This document shows, one piece after another, positions 20,230 to 31,649 of a stretch of DNA of 64,000 nucleotides (the stretch's first letter is position 1; each line of letters opens with the position of its first letter). The stretch lies in contig CAJQUW010016963.1 in NCBI GenBank assembly GCA_907163375.1, positions 161,296 to 225,295 on the forward strand, read 5' to 3'. The stretch comes from Prostheceraeus crozeri. Lineage: Eukaryota; Platyhelminthes; Polycladida; Euryleptidae. Below the pieces are notes generated by a model. That model was not told the origin of the DNA. It did no database searches and saw nothing but the letters and a program-made list of their open reading frames with translations. A program made the position numbers and the translations under genes.

Positions 20230-21114
20230 TCACGATTTACGTTTGTGAATGTCCAACAACTTCGAGATAACTTTATTAATTGACTGTTGCACTTTATCTA
20301 TTGCGTCAAGTAGCGTGTGATGTACTTTAATTTCTTTTTCAATCACTTCTAATTTTTTCTCACTTTTCTTTAATTCTGTTTTTAAAGCATTCAATTGAAC
20401 TTTAAGACCATCTACTTTTCTTTTAACAACATCTAACTGTCCTTTATTTTCTTTAGAGTTTTGTAAATTTTTCTTTAATTCATTTTCTAAATTGATTTTA
20501 AGAGTTTTCATTTTATCAACTTTTTCATTAAGTGATTTTACTTCAATTTTCAAATGATTCATTTTTTTAATTTGTTGAGCAATTTTAGAACTTAATTCAT
20601 TCACACTTTTTTGGAATGTAGCTTGTAACTGTTTTAAATTTTTTTTAATTCTTTCAGGAAGTTTTTCTATTTCATCTTCTAATTGTTCTTTTAACATTTT
20701 TATCTGATGTTTATTTTTAATGACTGCAGATTTTAAATTTATAGAAAGTAATATTAAAATTTTTGATTGCTCTGAAATCTTTTTAAAAAGTTTTGCTATA
20801 TCTGCTTCCAGCTCTCTATCCTTTTTATCAAGTTTTAATAATTTTTCGTTTAATGATTTGTCATTAAGTTTATGCAACTTTAATTCATTCATCAGTGGAA
20901 CCAAAACATCGTTTATATATTTTTCTCTTAAGTCATTGATTTGTGTATCAACATAGTGTTTATTTGTCAACTCTGTATTTTGTTGCGGAAGAATAGAAAG
21001 ATGCAATGGACCAGATAAAACGTCTCCAGTTTTCATGATATAATTTTCTATTTCTATTTCTGATTCACGATTATTCGGGATATATGCACCTCCGCCAACA
21101 TTTGGTAACATCAT
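20230..21114 (-). CDS. Fibre-like protein with long coiled coil (294 aa)
   Basis: Residues about 26-60 hold MKTGDVLSGPLHLSI and NTELTNKHYVDTQI. This is the pattern of phage tail-fibre shafts ('TGDLdmgg...', 'DAvNKkYVD'). Residues about 75-290 are almost continuous heptad-like coiled coil (KSLNEKLLKLDKKDRELEAD, KINLENELKKNLQNSKEN). A trimeric attachment fibre or spike is the natural reading. It is the first gene of the leftward arm, opposite the rightward arm across a short AT-rich promoter region. The frame is uninterrupted. The family match is by motif recall only, and a purely structural coiled-coil protein remains possible. Confidence 0.5.
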   Translation of the reverse strand: MMLPNVGGGAYIPNNRESEIEIENYIMKTGDVLSGPLHLSILPQQNTELTNKHYVDTQINDLREKYINDVLVPLMNELKLHKLNDKSLNEKLLKLDKKDRELEADIAKLFKKISEQSKILILLSINLKSAVIKNKHQIKMLKEQLEDEIEKLPERIKKNLKQLQATFQKSVNELSSKIAQQIKKMNHLKIEVKSLNEKVDKMKTLKINLENELKKNLQNSKENKGQLDVVKRKVDGLKVQLNALKTELKKSEKKLEVIEKEIKVHHTLLDAIDKVQQSINKVISKLLDIHKRKS

Positions 21115-21341
21115 TTTTTAACAATAAAAATAAATTTTTTTTCTAATATAAATAATTTTTTTTCTAATAAAAATAAATTTTTTTTTCTAATAAAAAATAA
21201 AAAAATAAATTTTTGTTTAACAATACAAATAATTTTTTTTCTAATAAAAAATAAAAAAATAAAATTTTTTCTAATAAAAATAAAAAAATGGAAATGACTG
21301 ACATTTGCCAAGTTTGAGGAGTAGATTTTTTAAGTATAACT
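21115..21341. promoter_or_regulatory. Divergent promoter region of Polinton 1
   Basis: A 227-bp spacer between divergently transcribed genes, built of repeated 'TAATAAAAATAAATTTTTT' type units. It must contain both start regions, but individual TATA boxes cannot be told from the AT background. Confidence 0.4.
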
Positions 21342-22270
21342 ATGTTGTTAACTCATATGAAAAATACATCATGTGGTAAAATTAATCGAAGTAACTTTTA
21401 TAAAAAACAGTATGATAGTATTCAACCTAATAATAATCAACTGGAGCAACCATTACAAAAATTAAAATATTTATTTATTTCAGATCAGGGACAAAATCTT
21501 TATACTGCTAGACAAAATACACCTAGACAAAATACACCTAGACAAAATAATAATTATTTATATAATAATAATTATTTAGATAATAACAATTATGTAGATA
21601 ATAATAATAATAATAATAATAAATCTGTGAAAGGTAATACAAAGAATGTCCTGGTTGTAATAAAAATATAACATCTAAAAATTTTGCACGTCATTTAAAA
21701 ATATGTGAACAAACAGAAGATATTAAAAAAGATAAAAAAGATAAAATAAAAGATCATTTATGTGGAAATTGTAATAAAAATTTTACAATTCAAGGAATTA
21801 CTAATCATTATAATTCTTGTATAAATTCTAAAAGACAATGTACAAATTGTCAAATTACTAAACTTAAGACAGAGTTCTATGATAGTAAATATAAATGTAA
21901 GGATTGTTTAAAAGAAAAAGTTAAATGTAGAGGTTGTCAAAAAATTATATTAAAGAAAAATTTTACAAGACATGTATCAATTTGTCCAAAACTTAATGAA
22001 GATTTTAATCAACGTATTAATGAAGATTTTAATCAACGTATTAATGATAATTTAAATAAAAGTATTAATTATAATTTAAATAAACGTATTAATGATACTG
22101 TAAATCAACGTATTAATGAAGATTTAAATCAAAATATTCCAAATCTTCATCAACGTACTAATCAAAATATTTCAAATTTTCATCAACGTAATAATCGAAA
22201 TCAAAATATTTCAAATCAAAATCAAAATACTCCAAATCTTCCTCAACGTATAAATAATTTTATTAGATAA
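21342..22270 (+). pseudogene. Zinc-finger protein of Polinton 1, Asn-rich
   Basis: The first part (from 21342) is low-complexity and Asn-rich, with repeats of RQNTP and DNNNY. The second part carries a series of Cys/His pairs: CPGCNKNITSKNFARHLKIC, CGNCNKNFTIQGITNHYNSC, CTNCQITKLKTEFY, CKDCLKEKVKCRGC and FTRHVSIC. It ends in a Gln/Asn tail of about nine degenerate 'NQRIND' repeats. Each finger has the C-x2-C...H-x3-4-C form, so nucleic-acid binding is likely. A regulatory or DNA-packaging role is possible; no specific family is recognised. It is broken (about one break). Confidence 0.6.
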
Positions 22271-22439
22271 ATAATTTTTTTAGATCAATGATTACTTTTT
22301 ATTATTAAAATAAACTTATATATTAAAATAGTTATATTTCTACTAAAATAAACTTATATATATTTAAATATTATTTTTTATAAAGAATAAAATATTATTT
22401 TTATTAAAATATTCTTATGCATTCCGGAAGAGAGGAGAG

Positions 22440-22547
22440 GACTAAAGAATACTTCTTTTGAGTCTAGGAACAAAAATACCTATACATTCCGGAGGTTCTA
22501 CAGAGGTTAAAAACACTCATAAGAGTGTAAGAATGTGAGTCCGGAAT
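22440..22547. other. Nested inverted repeats with ATTCCGGA motifs
   Basis: ATTCCGGA occurs near 22422 and 22489, and its reverse complement TCCGGAAT near 22540. The last two copies bracket a perfect hairpin, ACACTC-ATAA-GAGTGT. The whole lies upstream of ATPase A, in the only GC-containing patch of an otherwise AT-rich intergenic region. Confidence 0.55.
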
Positions 22548-22590
22548 TAAAAAATATTAATTCCTAAATTTTTTATTTTAAAAATATTAA

Positions 22591-24099
22591 ATGAATAAAA
22601 ACGAAAATTTGGAAGATTTATATTCACCGGTTATAATTAAAAGTGATAAAAGTAATAAAAGTAATAAAAGTAATCTAAGTCGTCATAAATCTATTAATGT
22701 ATTAAATGAAATGATAAATAATTATATAAATAACACTGAGTTTCAAGATACACTAACCCCTCAAGATCCGAATCTAAAAGATATTAATAATAATATTGTA
22801 GATAATCCTATATATAATCCTATATATAATACTAGATATAATAATATAGATAATAAAAAAAAAATTTTCCCTAATTCATCTCCTAATAAAAAAATACCAC
22901 AATCAGATCTTACACGTCTTTGGAATTTTTTAAAATTTCATTGTATAAAAATAATGTTAGCATGCATTTTAATATTTTTTATTTATCATCTTGTCATATG
23001 TATTGGAAATCAATGGGGTTACTTTCTAACAGAGGAACAAAAGAGGATAAATTTTTATAAACAAGAAATAAAAAATTTTGAAGGATGGAAAACTGATGAG
23101 GATAAGATGAAGGATAAAACTAGTAATAAAAATATTACACAAGGTAGAATGCATCAAGAAAATTTACATTTCATTGTTTACGGTAAAACTGGAAGTGGTA
23201 AGACTACGTTTATTAAAAAATATATAAACGGACATTACAAGGATGAAACACAAGTACATATTTTTTGTATGCATACTTCTGAATGGCCAACTTTTACAAA
23301 CGTTTATAATGATAAACAATTAGATGAGTTACAAGATATGGAAAATTTTGCTGGTACACCTGAAAATTAATCTTTATTAATTTTAGATGATGTTGCAAGT
23401 TTATCAAAACAAAAAAATATGTCAGAAATATTTACAAAAGGAAGACATCAAAATATTCAAATAGTTGTATTAGCTCATAAAGCTTGTGATGTAGATAATA
23501 AGATTAGAGAAAACATTCAAACATTTTTTACAACTACACAAAATAATGCAGCATTCTTTAATGATATTAATAAAAATTATAAAATAAATATGCCTTTATC
23601 ATATTATACACAACATAAATATGGAATAATACGTGTTGACACCATAAGTGAACATATGCAAGTATATGATAAAGATTTGAATATATTAGTAGATACCGAA
23701 CATGAAATCTATAATAACTCTCAAGATTTTGATATTAGAATGTATGCAAATGCAAAACATTTATCAAATCTAGTTATAGAACAAATAATTATCTTTTTAG
23801 AATCTGAAGCAAAAGTACCACTAAAAATTATTCCTGATACATTTTATTTTTATTTTGATCATTATTTAAATACAAAATTTGGTATACCAATACCTAACAG
23901 ATTACAAGATAATGAAACATTAAACTACTTGAAAACTGCAATAGATGATGTTAGAAACGGTTTAAGAAAAGCAACACCAATAATGTCTGATGTTAAATCT
24001 ACATTTTCTGATGCTAAATCTACATTTGATGAAGCCAAAAAAACATATAATGATATAAAACCATTAATGAATAGTGTTAGTGAAATACTTAATAATTAA
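22591..24099 (+). pseudogene. ATPase A of Polinton 1, A32/FtsK-type with membrane segment
   Basis: The N-terminal ~115 residues are Asn/Ser-rich and disordered. One transmembrane helix follows (IKIMLACILIFFIYHLVICI). The ATPase core begins with Walker A (YGKTGSGKTTFIKKY). Further on are a Walker B type LLILDDV and the characteristic FTKGRHQNIQIVVLAHKA, which matches the packaging ATPases of Polintons and poxvirus A32. A long C-terminal helical region ends in repeats of 'SDVKSTFSDAKSTFDEA'. Such enzymes pump DNA into capsids. The membrane anchor is unusual for a Polinton packaging ATPase. A second ATPase lies at 30.7-31.5 kb. It is broken (about one break). Confidence 0.75.
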
Positions 24100-24122
24100 A
24101 CAAATTTATCATAATTTTAGAG

Positions 24123-24153
<31 letters not shown>

Positions 24154-24264
24154 ATATTTCCATCATATATATTTTTTTTAATGAACTAAAAAAAATATTT
24201 TAGAATTGTTTTAATAAAATTAAAACACAAATTTTTTCTTAAATTTTCTCTAAAAAACAAAAAA

Positions 24265-27200
24265 ATGGGAAAGTTTTATTGTGTTTTATGTAAAAAAAGT
24301 TACAAACAAAAATAAGTTATCAATCTCATTTAAATAGTAAATTGCATTTACAAAATGTAGAACGAACCAAAGAAGAAAATATATCAAATATAAGTAATTA
24401 TGGAAATTATTTAGAAACATTACCTACTGATATAAAAGTTAAAAAAATATTTTATGATTATTCACATTCGGAATATAAAAATGTTTTTTATAGTGAAGAT
24501 AAAACTGCGCAAATCGAAGGTACCAACGATTCACCAATAACAGATATAAAATATTTATTTAATGAATCTGTTGAACATAATGAAACTGATGAAACCTTTT
24601 ATAATGTATTAACAAACTTCTATAATATATTTAAGAAATCTTTTAAATGTTAGATGAATGTAGAAGTACTTTATACAAAAAATGGACCTGATGGAATTCC
24701 TGAAGAAATAATACAAGGACATTTTAGAATTCACAAGAAATTGATAATGTAAATGATATACAACCCATATTTGAACAAATGATACTTAAATTAGAAAATT
24801 GTATAATTGAAGCCCAGTTACGTGAATCTGGTTGGAGATTTGTTAAAATACTATCTAAGAAAATAGTAATTGATAAATATAAAAATAATACTGGTGGTAG
24901 TTATGTTCCTTTACCTTTCAGTTCACCACAAATAATCAACATAAAAAATGAAGATGATTATTGTTTTCTGTGGAGTATTATAGCACATTTACATCCTGCA
25001 AAATATCACAAAGAAAGACTAAGTAATTATAATAAAGAAGAATATATTCATGAATTTGATCTTTCTGATGGCTTAGATGAATTTCCATATGGTTATAATA
25101 AGCTAACAAAGTTTCATAAAAAGAATCAAAATTTAATAGAAGTAAATGTTTTTGAATTAAAAATAAAGTATGTTTCTATTGGTGATATTAATCCATTATA
25201 TTCAGATTCAAAAGAATTTTATTTAAATAATAAAAATTTATGTCAATTAGAAATAGTATTTAATGATAAAGGAAATTACATGCATCATAATATTTTTTAC
25301 CAAGGAAAAATAATATGTACTGAAAAATATGAAATTGTTAAAACATTATCGCCAATAATGATTAATCATAATAATTATAAAGGATGTGGATTTCCTTATG
25401 ATTATGAAGTAGAATATACATCTCTATCATCAGAATATAGACATAAGTTAGAGATGTTACCGCAACTATATAAAAAACAATATCAACAAGAATATCAACA
25501 AGGGTTACAAATGTTATATAATCAATATCTACAAGAATGTCAACAAGAAGAAACTATATTATTTCACAAATATATTGAAGACAAAAGGAATCTTGAAGAT
25601 GAAGAATATTTAAAATTTACATACAACATATATAAACATTTAACTTCACAAGATAATTTTCAAAATAAAACATTTGAATGTCATCCAAAAAATCTGCAAC
25701 AATATAAAGAACATTGTCAACAAAAAAATCTAAAAGAATATCATATAAGTAAACATATGTTAAGTAAGGAATGTCATGAACAATATGAAGAACGATGTCA
25801 AAAACATTATGAAGAACAATTTCAAAAAAAATATAAAAAACAATATCAAGAACATTTAGAATTATTACAACAAGAATATCAAGAAAAATTAAAAATATTA
25901 AAAAATGAATTAATGAAACCAGCACAAGTAAATATACTATACTATCAAGATCATTATATATTGTGTAAAGATATTTCTATATTTACAAAAACTTCAGATA
26001 ATGCTAATTACCCCTGTCTCCAATGTATGACTAGTTATAAAACTGAACAAGCATTGAATAATCACTTGTCAAATTGTCAGCAAAATGATGTAGCTAAAAA
26101 TACTTTTACTAAAGCAGAATATTTAATTTATAATAAATGGTATTACAAAAATAAAGTACCCTTTATTATATATTGTTCTTTTGAAGCATATGATATTAAC
26201 ATGACAGAAAGTTCTGATAAACATTTGCTTGAACAAAAACCATTATGTTGGGGAATGTACATTCATTCAAATTATCCTGAATTATTTAAATCAGAATATT
26301 ATCAATACTATGGTGAAGATAGTTCAGAAATGTTTACAAAGAAAGTGGAAGAATTACAAAATTATTTTTCACAATTACTTAAAACAAATAAACCAATTCT
26401 TCCATTAACGTCTGAACAAACATTACAATTTCTTAATGAAAAAAATTGTTACTACTGTGGAAAAGAATTAGGATGTGATAGAGTAAAAGATCATGATCAT
26501 CTAAATGGATTATATAGAGGTGCATCACATAATTCTTGTAATCTTAATGCTAATAAATTTAAATATAACTTTGTTCCTTTATATTTCTACAATGGTTCTA
26601 AATATGATTTCCATTTAATAATAAAAGATTTATTTTCATCTGAAAAATTACAACAACTAAGAACAAACGTACTATGTAAATCAGTAGAAGAATATTTTTC
26701 AATGCAATTAGGTTGTATTAGAATTTTAGATGCATTTAGATTTTTTAATCCTTATTCATTAGATGTTATGGGAAAAACTTTAAAATCTGAACAATGTAAA
26801 ATATTAAATAAATATAATTTAAAACCTTTAAAAGGAATATTTCCGTATGAATATTTAAATGGAGATTTTAATTTTGTGAATAAAATTATGAAAGAACAAA
26901 AACTTCCACCAATAAATAAATTTAAATCAACATTAAAAAATCACAATTATCTGAAGAAGATTATAAAGAAGCTGAAAAAAATTAGAAAGAGTTTAATTGT
27001 AAAACAATGTATGATTATACAATGAAATATCTTCAGATAGATGTATTAATACTAGCTGATCTTTTTGAAAACTTTCGTGATATGTGTTTAGAATATTATG
27101 AAATAGATCCATGTTATGTTTATTCTACACCAGGTTTAACATGGTTAGCAGGATTAAAACATACAAATGCTAAACTTAAACATTATAAAGAAAATACATA

Positions 27201-28649
27201 TGATAAATTATTATTTTTTGAATCTGGTATTAGAGGTGGAGTTTCATCAGTTTTAGGTAATAGATATGTTAAATGTTATAATAAAAAAGTAAATCCTGAT
27301 GATCATGGTTATTTAAAAATTTTAACTCCAGAAGAAAGTGATAAATTTATAAAATTGTTTAATCAAAATATAGAAGGACTTATATCAAATGAAGATAGTC
27401 AAGCAGCAGTTGATGAAATCATGAGAGAAAACTATTTGTTATATTATGATTTTAATAGCTTATATTCTTCTTGCATGATACAAGAATTACCAACAGGTGA
27501 AATGTCATGGTGTAATATTCTTGAATATGAACCTACGTTAGATGGTGAAAATAATTATGGTTATGTATATGAAGTTGATCTAGCATACCCTGATTATATA
27601 AAAGATCAAACAAAATATTATCCTTTCTGTCCTGAAAATAAAATTCCCAATATAGAAAATTTTTAGATTATCAAAAATCTATAATGCCTAAAAAATACAG
27701 ACCAACAAAAAAACTTATGTTAACACAAAGTAATAAAAGAAAGTATGTTATTGAAGGAAGAATGCTAGATTGGTATTTAGAACATGGAATGATTCTTGTT
27801 GAAATTCACCGGAAACTAGTTTATAAGAAATCTAAATGGTTAAAAAATTATATAGAGTTCAATATTGAAAAACGTAAAATAGCTAAAAGAAATAAAGATG
27901 ATTTTGGAAACGTGTTCTTCAAATTAATGAATAATGCATTTTATGGTAAGACTTTAGAAAATGTGCGTAATAGACAAAATATTGAAATAGTTTATGATAA
28001 AGATAGGTTTCAAAATTTAACAAGGAAACCTACATATAAAAGAACTACTAGATTTAGTGATGAACTATGTGCTGTACATTTACGTCGAATTAGCGTAAAA
28101 CATGATAAGTTTAATTTTATAGGATTCACTATATTAGAATTAGCTAAACTATTTATGTATAGATTTATATATGATTATTTAGCACCTGCTTATGGCAAAA
28201 ACTATGAATTACACTTTACAGATACGGATTCTGTTTTCTTAGAATTAACAATACCGTATAATTCTACACTTGATAAAGAAATAGATAAAATAAAAGATAT
28301 CATTCATCCTTTTGATTTATGTAAAGTAAAAGATGAATTAGAAGGAAATGAAGATTTCATAACAGAAGCTATATTTTTAAAATCTAAATGTTACTGTTAT
28401 AACACAACTAATAATATTAAAATACATAAAACATTAAAAGGAATTTCAAAGGCATCAGTGGATAATCAAATAACATTTCAAGATTATAAAAATGTATTAT
28501 TTAATAATGAAATAAAAAAGGCATATAATTATAGACTTAATTCAAAAAAACATAAAATGTATTTGGAAGAGGTACATAAATTAGCATTAGATCCATTTGA
28601 TGATAAAAGAAAGATTTTGTCTGATGGAATAACTACTGAACCTTTTTAA
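24265..28649 (+). pseudogene. Family B DNA polymerase of Polinton 1
   Basis: The gene region begins with a small Cys pair (CVLCKK) and an acidic part. It then has the Polinton-type N-terminal domain (RESGWRFVKIL, DDYCFLWSIIAHLHPA), which resembles a cysteine-peptidase fold. A ~160-residue Gln/Glu-rich coiled coil of repeated QYQEH-like units follows, then a zinc finger (CLQCMTSYKTEQALNNHLSNC). An endonuclease-VII-like Cys/His module comes next (CYYCGKELGCDRVKDHDHLN), then exonuclease and polymerase parts. Polymerase motif A is YYDFNSLYSS, B is KLMNNAFYGKTLENV and C is FTDTDSVFLE. It replicates the element from protein-primed ends. It is broken (about four breaks). Confidence 0.88.
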
Positions 28650-28669
28650 TTTTCTATTTCTAAGTAGTT

Positions 28670-28890
28670 TAATTTGATATATAAAATAAAAAATTATAAA
28701 ATGATATAAAATCATAAATAATATAAAATTATAATATAATATAAAATTATAAAATAATATAAAAATATAAAATAAAAATATAAAATTATAAAATAATAAA
28801 AAAATATAAAATAAAAATATAAAATTATAATATAAAATTATAATATAATATAAAATTATATAAAGTAAAAATATAAAATTATCATATAAA
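28670..28890. repeat. (ATATAAAATTATAAAATA)n low-complexity repeat
   Basis: Short AT repeats fill the 3' gap after PolB, up to the next gene. No other content is seen. Confidence 0.8.
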
Positions 28891-28962
28891 AATGGATAAA
28901 GTTAGAGCTGATAATTTTAAAAGAATTAAAAATTAGACGAATTAATAAAAGAAAGAAATATT

Positions 28963-29700
28963 ATGAAAGAAAATCATCTTCAACATAGAATGAAAAAAGC
29001 TGGTATTCAATCTGATATGTTTGACAAAGTAAAATTGATTGAAGAAGTAAAAACTGAATATGTAAAAACTGCCGAACCATTTAAAACTCTTGAAAAAGAA
29101 CTTAATGAAAAACGTGTTAATATAGCGGATCCAGTGCTTAAAACACTATTAGATGATTATGGTTTGTTAGAAGCAAACATAGATAAAAAATTACCAAAAT
29201 CTATGTTATTCGAACATTCTACTTTCTTTTTAGATAAAAAATTATTTGCAAAATTTTATCTTGGTGGAAAAGAAATATTTCCACAACCTTTACGGGGGTT
29301 AATTTTTACGCCAGATAAATCACCTATTAGTTTAGATAGAAATTTTGTTGATCTTTTAAGAGGAGCAGATTTAAAAAATTATGCTGTAGAAGATCTTATA
29401 AAATATAAAACTATGTTAGATAGAGTTGGTGTAGTAAAATCTCTTAGACGTTATAAACAATTAGAAAATTTATTATCATCGGGAATTAAAGTAGGAAAAG
29501 GTTTTAAAACAGAAACAACTGTATTTTTACCAGATGATCCAAAAGAATTACTAAATAGATTAAATATTTTAATATCTGCAATAAAAGAAGGACATAATTC
29601 TAGTTTCAATGAAATTCATGCTATATTGAAAAGACTGTTAGAAAAGAAGATTCTAAATGAAGAGGATTATAAAAGTGTAGCTGAAATATGTTGTTTTTAA
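28963..29700 (+). CDS. Conserved-type Polinton protein, function unknown (245 aa)
   Basis: It lies between PolB and the penton-like gene. The N-terminal third is a charged helix. Residues 60-130 contain LPKSMLFEHSTFFLDKK and ADLKNYAVEDLIKYKTML, and the C-terminal part has TTVFLPDDPKELLNRLNILI and a helical end. No catalytic motif or membrane segment is seen. In Polinton 2 a protein of similar size next to the ATPase (59479-60159) has a comparable 'short helix, DLLxYAV, Gly-rich end' layout. The two may be counterparts, though I see no clear sequence identity. A few codons may precede the chosen ATG, as coding-like sequence extends upstream. Confidence 0.45.
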   Translation: MKENHLQHRMKKAGIQSDMFDKVKLIEEVKTEYVKTAEPFKTLEKELNEKRVNIADPVLKTLLDDYGLLEANIDKKLPKSMLFEHSTFFLDKKLFAKFYLGGKEIFPQPLRGLIFTPDKSPISLDRNFVDLLRGADLKNYAVEDLIKYKTMLDRVGVVKSLRRYKQLENLLSSGIKVGKGFKTETTVFLPDDPKELLNRLNILISAIKEGHNSSFNEIHAILKRLLEKKILNEEDYKSVAEICCF

Positions 29701-29772
29701 TTTTTATTTATGATTTTTATTCATGATTTTTATCTATGATTTTTATCTACGATTTTTATCTATAATATTTAT
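29700..29772. repeat. 13-bp tandem repeat (GATTTTTATCTAT)n
   Basis: About five units of GATTTTTAT(C/T)(T/A)AT lie between the unknown gene and the penton-like gene. Confidence 0.8.
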
Positions 29773-29792
29773 TTAAATTTTTTAGTTAGAAA

Positions 29793-30595
29793 ATGTGTTC
29801 GAGAGAATTATCATCAGTAGATTTTGATAAAATTAATAATCATTTAGAAAATTTAACAGAGATTTTGGGTTCTTCAAAATTTAGTACGACGTTAAAAATT
29901 ATAACAACTACTTCATCACACACTTGTAATTTAGAACCCATTCTTCATTTAGAACAAAATAAAAATTATCAAATTGCATTGACTAGTTTCTCTACATTTA
30001 ATACTATTCAAAACGTTATCAAAGATGTGAATGATCAAATTAGATATTCTACTGATAAAGGTGAAACATGGAAAATACTAACTTTTCTTCCTGGTTCTTA
30101 CGAATTGAATCAATATCAAATGAAATTAAGAGAAATTTAGGTATACCATTTAAAGATAAGAAACAATTACATTTTGCAGTTGAACCGGCAGTTAATAAAT
30201 TTTCTCTTACTTTAGACGAAAATCATCAAGTTGATTTTAATCATGATAGATCATTGTCAAAGCTATTAGGATTTAATAAACAAACCTATAGTCAAGGCTA
30301 TCATTTAGGTGAGAAGATTCCAAAAATAACTGAAATAAATTCAATTGTTGTACATTGTGACATTATTGAAGGAGGATATATAAATGGTAAATTGTCAAAT
30401 TTAATATTCAGTTTTCCAGCTTTTACTGTACCCATTGGTTATAGATTAAATGTAATTCCTCAAACATTAATGTATTTCCCTATTACAAGAAAAACTATTA
30501 ACAGTATTAACATTAGAATCACTGATGAAAAAGGACCAGAAATAAATTTTGGAGGTGAAGAGATTATGATAGATCTTTTGGTTCGGGAGGTATAA
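29793..30595 (+). pseudogene. Penton-like minor capsid protein of Polinton 1
   Basis: The first part has the N-terminal features of Polinton penton proteins (TCNLEPILHLEQNKNYQIAL, then a start of a beta-rich domain). The second part has SKLLGFNKQTYSQGYHLGEK, EINSIVVHCDIIEGGYING, LSNLIFSFPAF, PQTLMYFPITRKTINSINIR and ITDEKG. The C-terminal half can be matched by eye with the 53.9-55.3 kb protein of Polinton 2 (LGFSKSTIYEGTSIGD, LYVYCNIIEYTRV, MHLPISRNYINRIDISIHD). It would form the capsid vertices. It is broken (about one break). Confidence 0.7.
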
Positions 30596-30730
30596 ACTCC
30601 CACGCTACGCTAGAGAAGTTTAATTTTTTTTTATTCTTATTAATCTTTTTCTTATTAATCTTTTTTTTAGAAACAAAAAATAAAAATAAACTAAAATTAA
30701 AATTTTATTTAAAAAAACACTAATTCAATA

Positions 30731-31517
30731 ATGGATGAATTTATTACCTTTAAAATGAATGAAATGTCTTTAAATAAAAAAAACTTAAATTTAATCATCA
30801 TCCAAATTTATCTAATAAAGTTTTAGCAGTTATCTGTGGAAGATCAGGATGTGGAAAAACGTATCTATTATTTAAAATTTTAACAACTCCAAATTTTTTG
30901 GATTATAACAATCTTATAATTTATACAACAACAACAGAACAACCCATCTATCAATTTTTAAAATATGGATTTGAAAATAATCTTAAAAAACAGCAATTGC
31001 TTCCCTATTCGAAGAATATGAAAAATCTGAATATGAAGAAGAAATAAGTTCGTGGTGTGAAGAAGCAGCAAAAAATAAACAATTAGTTGAAACCAATGAA
31101 AATAAACATATAAAGATACTATTAATATATGATAGTGGTAATATGCAAGATCCTAGTAAACTAGATAAAACAATGAAACATTGTGTAATTTTTGATGATT
31201 GTGTTAATGATAGAAATCAGTCAGTTCAGAGAAATTATTTCACAAGAGGTAGACATAATAACTGTAGTGTTTTTTATTTAACACAAAGTATGTATTCATT
31301 AGACGGAAGTGTTATTAGAAAGAATGCAAATATATTTATACTATTTGAAATAAATGCAAGAAACTTAAGTGATTTGTTAAGAGATTTATGCGTAAGAAAT
31401 AAAGATGAATTTAAACAATCGTGTAACAATGCTTGGTCAAAAGATTATGGCTTCATTACAATTAATATTGATAAAAAAATTCATGATAGAGTTATAGAAG
31501 ATTTGTTTGCTGAGTGA
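30731..31517 (+). pseudogene. ATPase B of Polinton 1, packaging type
   Basis: An A32/FtsK-type ATPase: Walker A as CGRSGCGKTYLLF near the start, Walker B as CVIFDDCVND, then FTRGRHNNCSVFYLTQSMY and KNANIFILFEINARNLSDLL. It lacks the N-terminal membrane segment of ATPase A and is shorter. The RGRH and TQS boxes match the standard Polinton packaging ATPase better than ATPase A does. This is therefore the better candidate for the ordinary motor, leaving ATPase A as an extra paralogue. It is broken (about two breaks). Confidence 0.7.
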
Positions 31518-31649
31518 TAAAAAAATTTATTTTAAATATTATAATATTTTTTTTGTTATTATTATAAGCTTTATTTTTATCTATTTTTTTAAAAATATGA
31601 TATTTGAATTTTGTGGTAATATTAGAATACAACAAAAACATTTTACAGA

